NCBI GenBank assembly: GCA_028289645.1
Contig: JANQOK010000016.1
Span: 496,001 to 560,000, forward strand
Length of the DNA stretch: 64,000 nucleotides
Direction: 5' to 3'
Source: Anderseniella sp.
GTDB taxonomy: Bacteria > Pseudomonadota > Alphaproteobacteria > Rhizobiales > Aestuariivirgaceae
The notes below the pieces were generated by a model. It saw nothing but the letters and a program-made list of their open reading frames with translations. It searched no databases and was not told where the DNA came from. The translations under genes and the position numbers were made by a program. Shown here piece by piece: positions 1 to 9,881 of the stretch. Position 1 is the stretch's first letter. Each line of letters starts with the position of its first letter.

Positions 1-635
1 CGTGCAAAAGGTTTTGAGACCTTCTGACCCCAGGCTAGTGACTGAGTGGGTATAGGCAGGCTGGCGCCAACTTCAAATAGATTCCAAGGCGCTGTGGAGT
101 CATAAAGCTTCTTACTTGAATCCACGGAAACATGAATATGTTTTGAATGGGGATTTTTTCCATTATATTTACGCCAAAGCCAAGGCTTTTTCTTTGAAGA
201 TACGATTTTTGACTTCCAGATTATGTACTTTATTCTGGGGTCTTTGCTTCGCACCAGAGCGTCTGCGATTTTTTGGCAGTCACATCCATTTTGCACGTCG
301 TGCGTTATGTCCAATGCAGTAACGACCCCTTGGCCGTTATCATCGACGCGTGGGTTATGGTCAGAGTTGGTTTGTTTATGTGCGGCGTCACCGATTGTCC
401 CATCGCTTTTTTTGCTCCTTTTAGGAGCAATTTGATTAATTTGGTCCAAGAGAGTTACGAGGCTGTTGGCCACACGCCATTTCTTCTCGGAGTTGCTGCC
501 GTCTGACCGAACACCCATTACAACCCATTTGGAATCTGGCAGTTGTTTACGACTTACCTTGTAACCAGCGTCCTCCATCATTGCTGCGATGAAGTTCACA
601 TCCGCGTCAGTTGCTATTACTTTCTTCGTCGCCAT
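1..635 (-). CDS. M15/Hedgehog-fold peptidase-like protein, partial at left edge
   Basis: An open frame reads leftwards from an ATG at 633-635 and leaves the window without a stop, giving 211 visible codons. Residues around 85-105 read HKQTNSDHNP, then VVTALDITHD, and further on HIHVSV. This His/Asp/His spacing is the usual zinc-site pattern of DD-carboxypeptidase (M15/VanY-like) folds found in phage endolysins and phage-like proteins. The likely role is cleavage of peptidoglycan cross-bridges, but the substrate is inferred only. No signal peptide is visible, and the C-terminus, possibly a peptidoglycan-binding part, is cut off. It lies 41 bases downstream of the lipoprotein gene on the same strand. 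The base composition is AT-rich, like the rest of the first 6 kb. Confidence 0.7.
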   Translation of the reverse strand, partial: MATKKVIATDADVNFIAAMMEDAGYKVSRKQLPDSKWVVMGVRSDGSNSEKKWRVANSLVTLLDQINQIAPKRSKKSDGTIGDAAHKQTNSDHNPRVDDNGQGVVTALDITHDVQNGCDCQKIADALVRSKDPRIKYIIWKSKIVSSKKKPWLWRKYNGKNPHSKHIHVSVDSSKKLYDSTAPWNLFEVGASLPIPTQSLAWGQKVSKPFA

Positions 636-676
636 GCTTGATCCCCGAGATTTTTCTACTAGGACTTATCCGTGGG

Positions 677-1666
677 CTAAAGTGAGCCTCGGTCTTTGAG
701 GCAATTCAGTATTCTTTTACGGTTCGCTCGTGCTAGCGAACTCTGCCCAACAGTGATGTCGAACGTTTCATTTTTTGAAAAACCCAAGCTGGTTCCACAT
801 GAGAATATCTGCTCTCTATTCTTGGAACTTGAGCCAAAATCTTTGAGCGTTTGAAAGTCGCGGTTACTTGAATCGGCGATTTGCGCGACAATGCCATGCG
901 AAACTACCGGGGTACTGAACACAGTACGATCGCCGGGATTTAAAACACCTTGAGCACCAAGCGCAGATAGCTCGTTGATCTCAGTTTCGATCGTCATAGG
1001 CAGGCAAATTCGCAAATAAGTCCTAATCGCATGTTCAGCATCAGGTTTTGTCGAGTATCGGTAAGACCTAGTTTTGCCTCTAAAGTCTGCCCGCCTTTTC
1101 AAGACAACTGTGTTTACTGTAGACTGGTTGACTACCAACACCAAGCGCGCGTGGTAGTTGGTAAGTGTCGAGTGTGCAAAACCAAACGCTTGCGCAACAA
1201 CATCTATGGCAAGATTGGAACTTCCGGCAAATCGCATCGCGGCGTGTGTTAAATCGCGAGTCGCATTAACCTGAGCTAAGAGCGGTTCTTGGGACCGACG
1301 AGTGTTGTCCAACCAAGTAAGGTAGGCATCACATCTTCGATCGATATCGTTCATAGCTTGATAGACAACAGCCGTCCAAAAGGGTGGATTCGAGTAATTT
1401 GCACCTGAGTCGCAACGAGGTGTAGTATCTGAATCCTTAAAGTGAGGCAAACCAGCTTGCATGCAGATAAAGCCGAAATACTGTTCTTTTGAGTTGGTGG
1501 CCGCAGCCAAGTCATCTGAATATAGTTTTGATCCGATACCTTCTTTGACGAGTAACTCATCTTCTTTGGTGCAGGCCATAAGAGCGCCTACCAAGACGAA
1601 AATTATCATGTATCTAACAATAACTACCAAAGCTGCCGGCCCCCTAACCAATAGCCAACTGATCAT
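677..1666 (-). CDS. Putative lipoprotein of unknown function
   Basis: The 329-residue ORF has a hydrophobic N-terminus ending in a lipobox (LMAC, Cys at about residue 32), so the mature protein is probably lipid-anchored in the envelope. The start is uncertain: ATG at 1666 gives a long signal segment with Arg residues, while ATG at 1609 leaves only 12 residues before the Cys and no positive charge. No clear Shine-Dalgarno decides it. The mature part has several Cys residues and no domain I recognise. It is followed closely on the same strand by the M15-like gene, so an envelope-related pair is plausible. Confidence 0.6.
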   Translation of the reverse strand: MISWLLVRGPAALVVIVRYMIIFVLVGALMACTKEDELLVKEGIGSKLYSDDLAAATNSKEQYFGFICMQAGLPHFKDSDTTPRCDSGANYSNPPFWTAVVYQAMNDIDRRCDAYLTWLDNTRRSQEPLLAQVNATRDLTHAAMRFAGSSNLAIDVVAQAFGFAHSTLTNYHARLVLVVNQSTVNTVVLKRRADFRGKTRSYRYSTKPDAEHAIRTYLRICLPMTIETEINELSALGAQGVLNPGDRTVFSTPVVSHGIVAQIADSSNRDFQTLKDFGSSSKNREQIFSCGTSLGFSKNETFDITVGQSSLARANRKRILNCLKDRGSL

Positions 1667-1913
1667 AGTTGACGCTACGTCGCATTAAAGCTTACGTTAC
1701 GTTCACTTGTCAATCACAACCGGAGCATTTCTTTATTTTCCCACAAAATCATACTCCAAACTGTCGCTGAAACCGGCGGGTCAGGTCTGACTGGGCAACA
1801 CGTTCTTGACCTTGCATGATTGTTGATTGGGCGCAATTTAACTAAGGCTCCTCGAAGTTACATTTCTAACGACGCAAGTGCCTATTTCTCACCCTCAAGA
1901 ACCAATGCAAAAT

Positions 1914-1942
1914 TTGACGTTACGGCAATTAATCTTAAAATA
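1914..1942 (+). promoter_or_regulatory. Candidate promoter for the broken peptidase gene
   Basis: TTGACG at 1914-1919, a 17-base spacer, then AAAATA at 1937-1942. It lies about 34 bases before the ATG at 1976, in a 309-base intergenic stretch (1667-1975) with no other coding signal. The minus-strand lipoprotein gene must have its own promoter in the same gap, but I see no strong match for it. Confidence 0.35.
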
Positions 1943-1975
1943 GTTGAATGGAACGGCTGATTTGGAAGTTGAACC

Positions 1976-4088
1976 ATGGAACATCACAGCATGCACGGAC
2001 GCATTTTGGACGCGAGACCGGATTGCATAGACTTTCGCGACAAACCTTATAACCCGCCACTTATTTCGCTACCCCCCTGTTTCCCTTCACCAGTAGACAT
2101 TGCTACCTATCTTCCTGAGTATCATCGTACCTCAAAAATACTAAATCAGGGCAATGAGGGAGCCTGTACTGGCTTCGGGTTGGCAGCCGTCATAAATTAC
2201 GTGTTGTGGGATCGCTGGATACGGGAAACTAATGATCCTGACTCAGATGAGCAAGCACATCTGCCACCTCACGTAAGCCCATGGATGCTAACGATAACGC
2301 GCGGGTGTATGATGAGTGAGAAGGCGAAGACTATTCCGGCTCAAGCTGCCGTGGTGCAATGAAGGGTTGGCACAAGCATGGCGCGTGTTGCGACGGGCTT
2401 TGGGAACGCAGAACTCGAACCAATCCACGACCAGATCCTGACTGGCGTATGGATGCCGCATTAAGACCTCTGGGCGCATACTATAGAGTTGACGCACGTT
2501 CAATTAGCGAAATGCAAGCGGCCATATATGAAGTGCGCGCTGTCTACTGTTCTGCGCGTGTGCACGTTGGTTGGATGCTGCAGACAGGTCATGAAAATCT
2601 CGATTATGCAGGCTTCAGACTGCCAGTGATCCCCATGCACAAAAAATCTCCGGTGGACATGTATTCGCACTGGTGGGCTATACCGAACATGGCTTTATCG
2701 TGCAAAATTCATGGGGCCAAGGTTGGGGCATGAACGGATTCGCTTTGGTCACCTATGAAGACTGGGTTCGCAATGGAGACGACGCCTGGGTAGCTGCAAT
2801 GGCGGCGCCAATGCATGTGGCCAAAGATACCAGCCTGCCTGTCGGTCGCGCAGCCGTTGCTATGCAGGTTTCCACATCTGCCGAGCTCACCGAGAAACGG
2901 GCAGGGCCTAGTGAACTTGAACTGTGGAGCCAGGATCAAGCCTACGAGCATTCAATTGTCATGGGTAATGATGGGAAATTGCTGAGACGTCTTATTGATA
3001 CTGCCGACACCGCTGACAATCTCCGTAAAGTCGTGTTTGAACTCCCTTCCAGAGCGATTGAAGCCGGCAAGCAACACGTCCTGTTGTATGCTCATGGGGG
3101 CCTCAATAGCGAGGAAGCTGCAATTCGACGTGCTATGCGGATGGGCCCGTGGTTTGAAGCCAATGGGGTCCACCTAATCTTTATTGTTTGGCGTACTTCA
3201 CTGCTCGAATCCATCGGACAAATTGGTCAGGACATCGCCGAGCAGTTCATCAATAAACGCGCTGAGTTAAGATCACGCGGCATTGGAGATTTGTTCGAAA
3301 AGGCAGTCGATAAGCTGCAAGACAAGTTTGATAAGGCTTTCGAAGCTACTGCTGAAAAGCTCGTTGGAAAGGCCGTTTGGTCACAGATGAAACAAAATGC
3401 TCAAGCGGCGGCAACTGGTATAGGTGGCTCGCGACAGGTAGTAAAGGCTGTGGGCGAATTGCACGCGGATTACCCTGATGTTTCAATTCACATGTTGGGT
3501 CACTCTGCTGGTTCCATCCTGCTTGGGCACATGCTCGACGATATTCAAGTCTATTCAGGACTGGCCTCGGTTGGTCTTTATGCCCCAGCTTGTACAGTTA
3601 AGTTTGCAAATAGACATTACGGAAAGGCGCTGAAAAAAGGCATTATCCCCCCAAGCAGGCTGCATGTGCATAGCTTGTCTCATAAGAATGAGCGACGCGA
3701 TACAGTCGGCCCCTATGGACAATCTCTACTCTACCTCGTAAGCCGCGCTTTAGAAGAGCCCAGAAAAATGCCGCTTGTTGGTTTCGAACGATGTTGGTCA
3801 CCGACAACAGATGATCTTATTGAGTTGAAAAAGGAACTTGCTTCCGATTTTTCTGAGAAACATATTAAAGATATCCCCGATTGGGATCAATTGGTGAAGA
3901 CTTTTGACGTTGGTCTAACCGTTCATGCCGAACCAGAAGTCGTGACGAAGCACTCAATGGCAGGCGATTTGCAGATCAAGACCACGCACGGATGCTTCGA
4001 CAATGCACTTGACGTGGTCAATAGTAGTCTAATTCGCATTCTTGGCAAGCAGCCCCCAGTTCAGATTACTGACCTGGCTGGTTTCTAG
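1976..4088 (+). pseudogene. Broken papain-like (C1) peptidase fused to an alpha/beta-hydrolase-like domain
   Basis: The gene is spread over three frames. From 1976 the protein contains NQGNEGACTGFGLAA, the papain-like Gln/Cys site. Near 2290 coding moves to another frame, which has an in-frame TGA at 2317-2319 (where DEW is expected) and continues through GAYYRVDARS to about 2640. At an A6 run (2641-2646) it moves to the third frame. Read there, GGHVFALVGY and VQNSWGQGWG supply the catalytic His and Asn regions. The remaining 470 residues include LLYAHGGLN and GHSAG, which look like an alpha/beta hydrolase nucleophile elbow. With one stop and two frameshifts the gene should be dead unless these are sequencing errors. 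The A6 slip could be an error; the TGA and the first shift make decay more likely. Confidence 0.75.
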
Positions 4089-4357
4089 CGTGTGACAGGC
4101 CGGTCCAATTTCTCATGATCAAATTAGGGCTGGAACTATAGTTCTATACAATTTGACTAATAATTTAATTTACGGTCAGCAACGCTCACACCTAACTCAG
4201 GAGTTTTCAATTTCGTTGCCGATCTTTGATACTTGCTGACCAGCTCCCCAAATTGTGCTTATTCATAATTTGTTCTGCTCGCATTTGAGCAGCGCCCCTT
4301 GTTTGGGCCACTCGGTTGAAGATTTTCTGACTTCCACCGCTAAATCGCCAAAAGCTC

Positions 4358-5821
4358 CTAAGTTGATCTCTGGGGCCTTTTGGGGACACGCTTGACAGCT
4401 TTCTTTGTGTCTCCTTCAATTGTCCGTGAACTGTGTCCACTACGTTGACTTGGCGGTAAATCAGAAAACAAATTCCTCACGGGCAGCTCGAGCCAAGCTG
4501 CAATTACACGCTGAGCGTCTCCTGGTACTTTTTCGACTTCCTCCAACCATTTGTCAACGACATCACTATCCGCATCGAAAAATGGGTAAAGATGTTTTGA
4601 TGTCTTGTTCTCGGCCGCCATTGCCGCCTGAACGCCATTAGCATAACGCATGACTTCCGTGACGGGATCTCCGCGCAAAAAGCTAGTCCCTGCGCGTTTG
4701 ATGGTGTTAATAGCCGCCTCCGACATCAACCCAGCAATTAATGATATGAAAGACACAAAGAAAGAGTTCAACTTGGCTGAACCATCAGCCTGCAAAGGCG
4801 TGTTTGATGCAACGATAACTCCAGCCTTTGTAATCACATAGACACCGATCGCAACAACTGCACCCAGCAATGGGCGGAATAGATAGAATGTGATAGGTCG
4901 ATCTTCACCAGCAAAAAACACTTGAGTAATCGAAATCATACTACCCATAATGCCCATTGTGACGACAATCAACATAATCAAAACTTCCGATGGTAACGTC
5001 ACGAACAGATAAGATGATTTATTTTTTTCATAGCTATCGACATTTCCAAAAATCATATCCATCAAATAGCTCAAAAAACCACTTCTATTAGAACTATCTG
5101 ATCTGTGAAAAAACCTCAATTCATCAATTATATCATGTATTTTTTCAAAATTTTTCTCCTTTTCTTTAATTTTATTATTTTCATTTTTCAGGTTTGCAAT
5201 TTGCATTCTCAGATTCTGATTCTCTACAACAATCAAATTTTTCGCTGATTTGACTCGACTCTGTTTAGCAAGTTTTTCTAGGTAATCGTTCGTTAAACTC
5301 CTAATTTCATTGCCTGCCGCAGCCACCCCCTCAGCTTCTGCAGCCATTTGTACAAGTATATTTGTATTACTGTTTGCAGGAACTAAAACTGGAGGTTTAA
5401 GTCTTGCCAAAGCTGCAACAAGCTTCGTATCCGCGTCTGAAACTGATTGATCAATTTCAACAATAGATTTTTCGATTTCAAATATATCTGCCTCTTGCAA
5501 AGAAAGACTCAACTCCCTATCAGAAATTAGCTTATCTCGAGTTAGTATTACATCAGCAATTCTAGTAATATTCCAAATGTTAACAGAACCACCTTGCTCA
5601 TTGAGCGCATGGACTCGATTTTGTATTTGGTAAGCAGTCAAACACATTATTACAATGAAGAATACGATTGTATACATTATGAAAAGAAGGCTACCGCCAA
5701 TTCGCCGCCTCCAACTCTTACGCAAGTTGTCTTCCAGGCTATCGTCGCGCTGCGTACCCAACAAAGTCTGCACCAAAACTGAAACAAAATTCTTGTAGAA
5801 AGGCGATTTTTGAGCAATCAT
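4358..5821 (-). CDS. Coiled-coil membrane protein of unknown function
   Basis: The protein has 487 residues. A basic N-terminus leads into a membrane segment at about 42-65. Residues 90-260 are charged and heptad-rich, predicted coiled coil and probably extracytoplasmic. Two or three more membrane segments follow at about 285-375, then a soluble C-terminal tail rich in Lys/Arg/Ser. No catalytic motif or family is recognised. The coding sequence is strongly AT-rich, in contrast to the genes after 7 kb, which points to transfer. The 269-base gap on its 3' side (4089-4357) contains no gene I can support. Confidence 0.6.
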   Translation of the reverse strand: MIAQKSPFYKNFVSVLVQTLLGTQRDDSLEDNLRKSWRRRIGGSLLFIMYTIVFFIVIMCLTAYQIQNRVHALNEQGGSVNIWNITRIADVILTRDKLISDRELSLSLQEADIFEIEKSIVEIDQSVSDADTKLVAALARLKPPVLVPANSNTNILVQMAAEAEGVAAAGNEIRSLTNDYLEKLAKQSRVKSAKNLIVVENQNLRMQIANLKNENNKIKEKEKNFEKIHDIIDELRFFHRSDSSNRSGFLSYLMDMIFGNVDSYEKNKSSYLFVTLPSEVLIMLIVVTMGIMGSMISITQVFFAGEDRPITFYLFRPLLGAVVAIGVYVITKAGVIVASNTPLQADGSAKLNSFFVSFISLIAGLMSEAAINTIKRAGTSFLRGDPVTEVMRYANGVQAAMAAENKTSKHLYPFFDADSDVVDKWLEEVEKVPGDAQRVIAAWLELPVRNLFSDLPPSQRSGHSSRTIEGDTKKAVKRVPKRPQRST

Positions 5822-6458
5822 TTTCTACCCTCTATTTAGATCTGACTCTTTTTTATAATTTATAAAATTATTTTATCTGTTTATTTTTTGAAACTTATTG
5901 ATAAAACTGCTTGCAAACACAAAAACTCTGATAAATTGACAATTTTTCCAAATAATTTTGTTTTTAATCATTATATTATTTCAATTTTTTTGTATTTCCA
6001 AATTCTTTGCCACTTTGATTTATACTAAAGTCAATAATATGCAATTGATGCGGCCGCTGAATCCTTCATTAGAAACCTCTAAGTTCTGCAGCAAATCGTT
6101 CTTTTTTGGATTTACTGCTCCTACTGCGTCAATACATTTTTCTTGACCTTGCGTCAATAACGTTGGAGCGACTGACAGCCAGGCACCTCATATCAAACTC
6201 GCATTTGAAAGGAGCTATTAGTGTACAGCCCGCGACCTTGCTGGAGTACGAGATCGAGCATCTTGTCGAGGCCACGAATGACGGTCGGGGAAGTGATGAA
6301 CGCGCCATTACGCACTCTAATAAAAGAACTTTCCGTAGAGGGCTAGTACTGAATAGATGTCGCTTAGAGGCATGGGATTGGGTACAGATACCTTAAATCA
6401 TAATTCAATTCCGCCCTTGCACCAGCACCTCTAAGGGACACATCAGATCACCTCCCCC
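5822..6458 (-). other. Gene-poor AT-rich stretch with a possible unidentified coding remnant
   Basis: The stretch 5822-6150 is very AT-rich and presumably carries the promoter of the membrane-protein gene. On the minus strand around 6340-6205 an open stretch reads RNGAFITSPTVIRGLDKM and then LDLVLQQGRGLY, which has normal protein-like composition but no visible start. It could be the remains of a decayed gene next to the bciA remnant. I cannot assign it to a family. The short plus-strand ORFs here (5958-6396) have no coding support. Confidence 0.25.
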
Positions 6459-7080
6459 TCAAAGCACCGCATGATCCCGGCGCTCGTCGCCCTTCTTGCC
6501 CTGGATCACTCCGCCATAGTGATCAATCAGTGTCTGGGACCTGAAAGACGGCGTGGCCGCCTCGTCGTATCGATCCGTTACAGGATCAAGAACCAGCCTG
6601 GATTCTGTTGCATAGTACCGATCGATCTTAGCCAGTAGGACTATTTCAGCCTGTGTGAGTGCGGCCTTGCCGAGCAGCCCCAGTGTGCCTGATGCGCGGC
6701 TCTTGCCCGATCAGCTCAGGCGGTGTCTGCACACAGATGGCTGACAGCAGGACAGCCTGCGTCACGCCAACTTCGGTTGCCGCGGCTAACGCTTCCACAT
6801 GAGCCTGGTAGTCGATGGCTCAAGCGTTTTTCGGGACACCCGTCCGCGACACCAAGCAGGATACCAGGACATCAAAATGCTCTCCCCTGATAAATCCTCT
6901 TCGTATGAGTTAGGGCCCATGACGTCGCCGAGGTGGAATTCAGTGCCTGGCAGTGCGTTTTCAACACCCTGTCCCGGATAAGGCGTGCTCGCGCGCGCAG
7001 CAGGCCACCTTATGGCCGCATCTCAACAGTTCGTGCACAGTTGCCCGGCCGATGGCCCTGTTGCACCCAATACGAGGCCC
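6459..7080 (-). pseudogene. bciA: Remnant of bciA, divinyl chlorophyllide a 8-vinyl reductase
   Basis: Reading leftwards from about 7080, the pieces are LVLGATG, then (one base out of frame) ATVHELLRCGHKVACC. After another shift come FDVLVSCLVSRTGVPKNA, a TGA where Trp is expected, then AIDYQAHVEALAA and GVTQAVLLSAICVQTP. About 150 residues are then missing, and the text resumes as DRYYATESRLVLDP and ends in RRDHAVL with a stop at 6459-6461. The Rossmann start, the SCL.SRTG and LLSAICVQ segments and the RYYATES...DHAV ending are how I know BciA, the NADPH-dependent 8-vinyl reductase of (bacterio)chlorophyll synthesis. Frameshifts, a nonsense codon and an internal deletion make it non-functional. 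No other photosynthesis gene is in the window. Confidence 0.75.
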
Positions 7081-7287
7081 CACCTTGACTGTGAGTCTTA
7101 TGTTGCTTTCCCGGCGGTGTTGTAAATATATCAATCACCAATCCTAGATCGCGTGCCTGTCAAAACCATCATCGCAGGCTAGCTAATCGATCTTGATAAC
7201 ACCAGAAGCGGCGCAATCCCGATCCGCTATGAATGTAGTCGCCCACACCCCCTTCCACTGCTATAACCTCCCCTCCATGGAGACAGC

Positions 7288-8499
7288 ATGACCCGAACCA
7301 CCAAACACTTCCGCGCCGGGACGCACCGCGCTGTCAGTCCGGCGCAGACGCTGGCTTGTGTGCGGCCATTCCTGGCAGACATGGGCATCACCCGGATCGC
7401 CAATGTGACGGGGCTGGACCGGCTGGGCACGCCGGTGATCAATGTGTTCCGGCCAAACTCGCGCTCGCTGTCAGTGGCCCAGGGCAAGGGCCTGACCCTG
7501 GAGGCGGCCAAGGCATCAGGCGTGATGGAAGCGATCGAGGGCTTCCATGCCGAGCGCATTGAGCTTGCCACTGAAGCCGGCAGCTACAACGATATCGCCA
7601 CCACCCGCCCCATTGCAGATCTGGACGGGTTGCCGCGCCTCAACGGCACCCGCTTTGACGCCGACCGCCGGCTTACCTGGATCGAGGGTGAAAACCTGAT
7701 CAACGGTGCGCCTTTGTGGTTGCCTTTCGAGACCGTGCACACCAACTACACGCTGCCCAAGCTGGCCGACGCCGGCTGTTTCGTGGCCAGCACCAACGGG
7801 CTGGCGTCGGGCAACCATCGCCTGGAGGCGATCGGGCATGCCATCACCGAGGTCATCGAGAGAGACGCCAACACACTGTGGGATCAGCTGCCTTTCCTGG
7901 TCAAAGCCGCAACCAGGCTGGACTCGGGAACCATCGATGACGATGCCTGCCGGTCGCTGATCGAAAAGCTTCGTGAAAACGACATGGCCGTCGGCATCTG
8001 GGATATGACGACGGATACCGGCGTTGCCTCGTTCTACTGCCTGATCCTGGACGAGCGGCTTGAAGGGGCGCATTCCGGGGCCGGGGCCGGATCGCATCCG
8101 AGCCGCGAAATCGCCCTTTTACGGGCGCTGACCGAGGCGGTCCAGGTCAGGACCAACTATATCACCGGCGCCCGCGACGACCTGGCCCGCGAAGAGTACG
8201 AGCCTGACGGCGTTGCAGGGAAGAACCGCCATGCCAGACGCCTGATCGACGCCATGCCATCGACCCCGGTTGAGTTTCAAACAGTTCCCACGCAGTTCTT
8301 CGACACCTTCGAAGACGAAACCGATTGGCTGCTCCGGCAACTAACCCAAGCCGGTATCGCCGAGGCAGTCTGCGTCGACCTCACCCGGCCTGAGTTCAAC
8401 ATTCCGGTTGTGCGCGTGGTTATTCCCGGACTGGAAGGACCGCACGACCATGACGACTATTGCCCCGGCATCCGGTCCCGAATGAAGGCGACGCCATGA
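7288..8499 (+). CDS. YcaO-domain peptide backbone-modifying enzyme
   Basis: The protein has 403 residues and a full-length YcaO fold. The three ATP/Mg-binding motifs are visible as MEAIEGFHAE (about 80), AIGHAITEVIERDA (about 190) and REIALLRALTEAVQVR (about 275). YcaO enzymes use ATP to activate backbone amides. With TfuA they form thioamides, and with E1-like partners they form azolines. A Shine-Dalgarno GGAGA sits just before the ATG. The last codon overlaps the TfuA gene by ATGA, so the two are translationally coupled, which favours thioamidation over azoline formation. No E1/ocin-ThiF-like partner is nearby. The substrate is not known from sequence; the repeat protein at 11352 is the obvious candidate. 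Confidence 0.85.
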   Translation: MTRTTKHFRAGTHRAVSPAQTLACVRPFLADMGITRIANVTGLDRLGTPVINVFRPNSRSLSVAQGKGLTLEAAKASGVMEAIEGFHAERIELATEAGSYNDIATTRPIADLDGLPRLNGTRFDADRRLTWIEGENLINGAPLWLPFETVHTNYTLPKLADAGCFVASTNGLASGNHRLEAIGHAITEVIERDANTLWDQLPFLVKAATRLDSGTIDDDACRSLIEKLRENDMAVGIWDMTTDTGVASFYCLILDERLEGAHSGAGAGSHPSREIALLRALTEAVQVRTNYITGARDDLAREEYEPDGVAGKNRHARRLIDAMPSTPVEFQTVPTQFFDTFEDETDWLLRQLTQAGIAEAVCVDLTRPEFNIPVVRVVIPGLEGPHDHDDYCPGIRSRMKATP

Positions 8500-9833
8500 G
8501 CATCGTGATTTTCGCCGGTCCGACGATCTCGCAGGCCCGCATCCTCGACACGATCGATGCAGAGGTTCTGCCGCCGGTGTGCATGGGCGACGTCTACCGG
8601 GTTGCAAAGCGGCAACCCAGGGCGATCGGCATTGTCGACGGGTATTTTGACGGCGTGCCGTCGGTCTGGCACAAGGAGATACTGTGGGCGCTGGATAGCG
8701 GTATCCCGGTGTTCGGCGCCGCCAGCATGGGTGCTCTCAGAGCAGCCGAACTGCACCCGTTCGGGATGATCGGCATCGGGCGCATCTACGAAGCGTTCAG
8801 GGACGGCGAGCTTGAGGACGACGACGAGGTTGCCGTGCACCACGGCCCCGGCGAAGTGGGCTATGTCTCGCTGTCCGAGGCAATGGTGAATATCCGCGCG
8901 ACACTTGCCAGAGCCGTTGACGAGCAAACGATTGACCAGACCCTGGCCGATGCCCTGGTCCGCAGCGCCAAGGACCTGGCCTATCCTGAGCGCAACTGGG
9001 ACAGTCTGCTTGATCAGGCAGCCACGCCTACGAGTGGCGCAGTTGACCTTGGACCATTGCGCGACTGGCTGCCGGACGGACGGGTTGACCAGAAGCACAG
9101 CGATGCGGTGGCGATGCTGGCAGCCATCAAGCACCATCTTGACCATGAACAGGAATGGACGGCACCGGTCTTCGAGTTTGAATGGACCGTAATGTGGGAC
9201 CAGCTGGTCAACCGTTCGGCCGGCCCGCAGCAGTCGCTGCACACCCGACTGATCCTCGATCAGGTCAGGCGCGATCCCGCAACATACCAGCAGCTCCGGC
9301 TGCGCGCGGCGCACAAGCTGTTCGCTTCAGCTCCCGCAAAACCGGAGCACACCGTTGACCCGGGCGACCTGAAGCGCGCGCTGACCCGATTCCGGGCCGA
9401 TAACGGCTTGTACAGCAGACGGGCGCTTGACGAGTGGATGGCGAACAACGGTCTCGACGAAAACGGGCTGGAGACCATGATTGCGGACAAGGTCCGCCTG
9501 GAAGCAAACATCGCAGACGCCGCAGAAGACGTCAGCAGTCAGATGCTGGAGGAGCTTGAGCGCGATGAGCACTATGGCGAGCTTGCTGCGGAAGCCGAAC
9601 AGATGACGGCGGTTCTGCAACGGTTCGGGTGCAGCGATCCTGCCCCCGACGATCTCGGATTGAGCACCACCCAGCTTACCTTGTGGTATTTCGAAGGGCT
9701 GCTTGAGATCCCGGTTCCGGATGATCTCGATGCCTTTGTGAGGGAGAATGACTATTTCAACCGCGCGGAGTTCGAGCAAATGATGACGCGCCAGTACATC
9801 TGGTTTCAACACAAGCTGGAAAAATCCCGGTGA
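8496..9833 (+). CDS. TfuA-like protein with a long C-terminal extension
   Basis: The start is the ATG at 8496 overlapping the ycaO stop, giving 445 residues. The first 150 or so are a typical TfuA domain: IVIFAGPTIS at the N-terminus, GYFDGVPSVWHKEILWAL at about 50, and GAASMGALRAAEL. TfuA partners YcaO in thioamide formation, as in methyl-coenzyme M reductase glycine thioamidation and thioviridamide-type RiPPs, probably by supplying or delivering sulfide. The family domain alone is roughly 120-220 residues. Here about 290 more charged, helical residues follow, of no family I know, possibly for substrate binding. Membership of a YcaO-TfuA pair is certain; the role of the extension is unknown. 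Confidence 0.85.
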   Translation: MSIVIFAGPTISQARILDTIDAEVLPPVCMGDVYRVAKRQPRAIGIVDGYFDGVPSVWHKEILWALDSGIPVFGAASMGALRAAELHPFGMIGIGRIYEAFRDGELEDDDEVAVHHGPGEVGYVSLSEAMVNIRATLARAVDEQTIDQTLADALVRSAKDLAYPERNWDSLLDQAATPTSGAVDLGPLRDWLPDGRVDQKHSDAVAMLAAIKHHLDHEQEWTAPVFEFEWTVMWDQLVNRSAGPQQSLHTRLILDQVRRDPATYQQLRLRAAHKLFASAPAKPEHTVDPGDLKRALTRFRADNGLYSRRALDEWMANNGLDENGLETMIADKVRLEANIADAAEDVSSQMLEELERDEHYGELAAEAEQMTAVLQRFGCSDPAPDDLGLSTTQLTLWYFEGLLEIPVPDDLDAFVRENDYFNRAEFEQMMTRQYIWFQHKLEKSR

Positions 9834-9881
9834 ACCGTTATTGGTAATAACCATATTCCGGACTGGAGCAGACCGCCGGCA

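Noticed and set aside
116-506. Three short plus-strand ORFs near the left edge
   Set aside because: They lie opposite the open M15-like frame, whose motifs are clear.
4207-4440. 77-residue minus-strand ORF
   Set aside because: It overlaps the membrane-protein C-terminus in another frame, with no recognisable motif or ribosome site.
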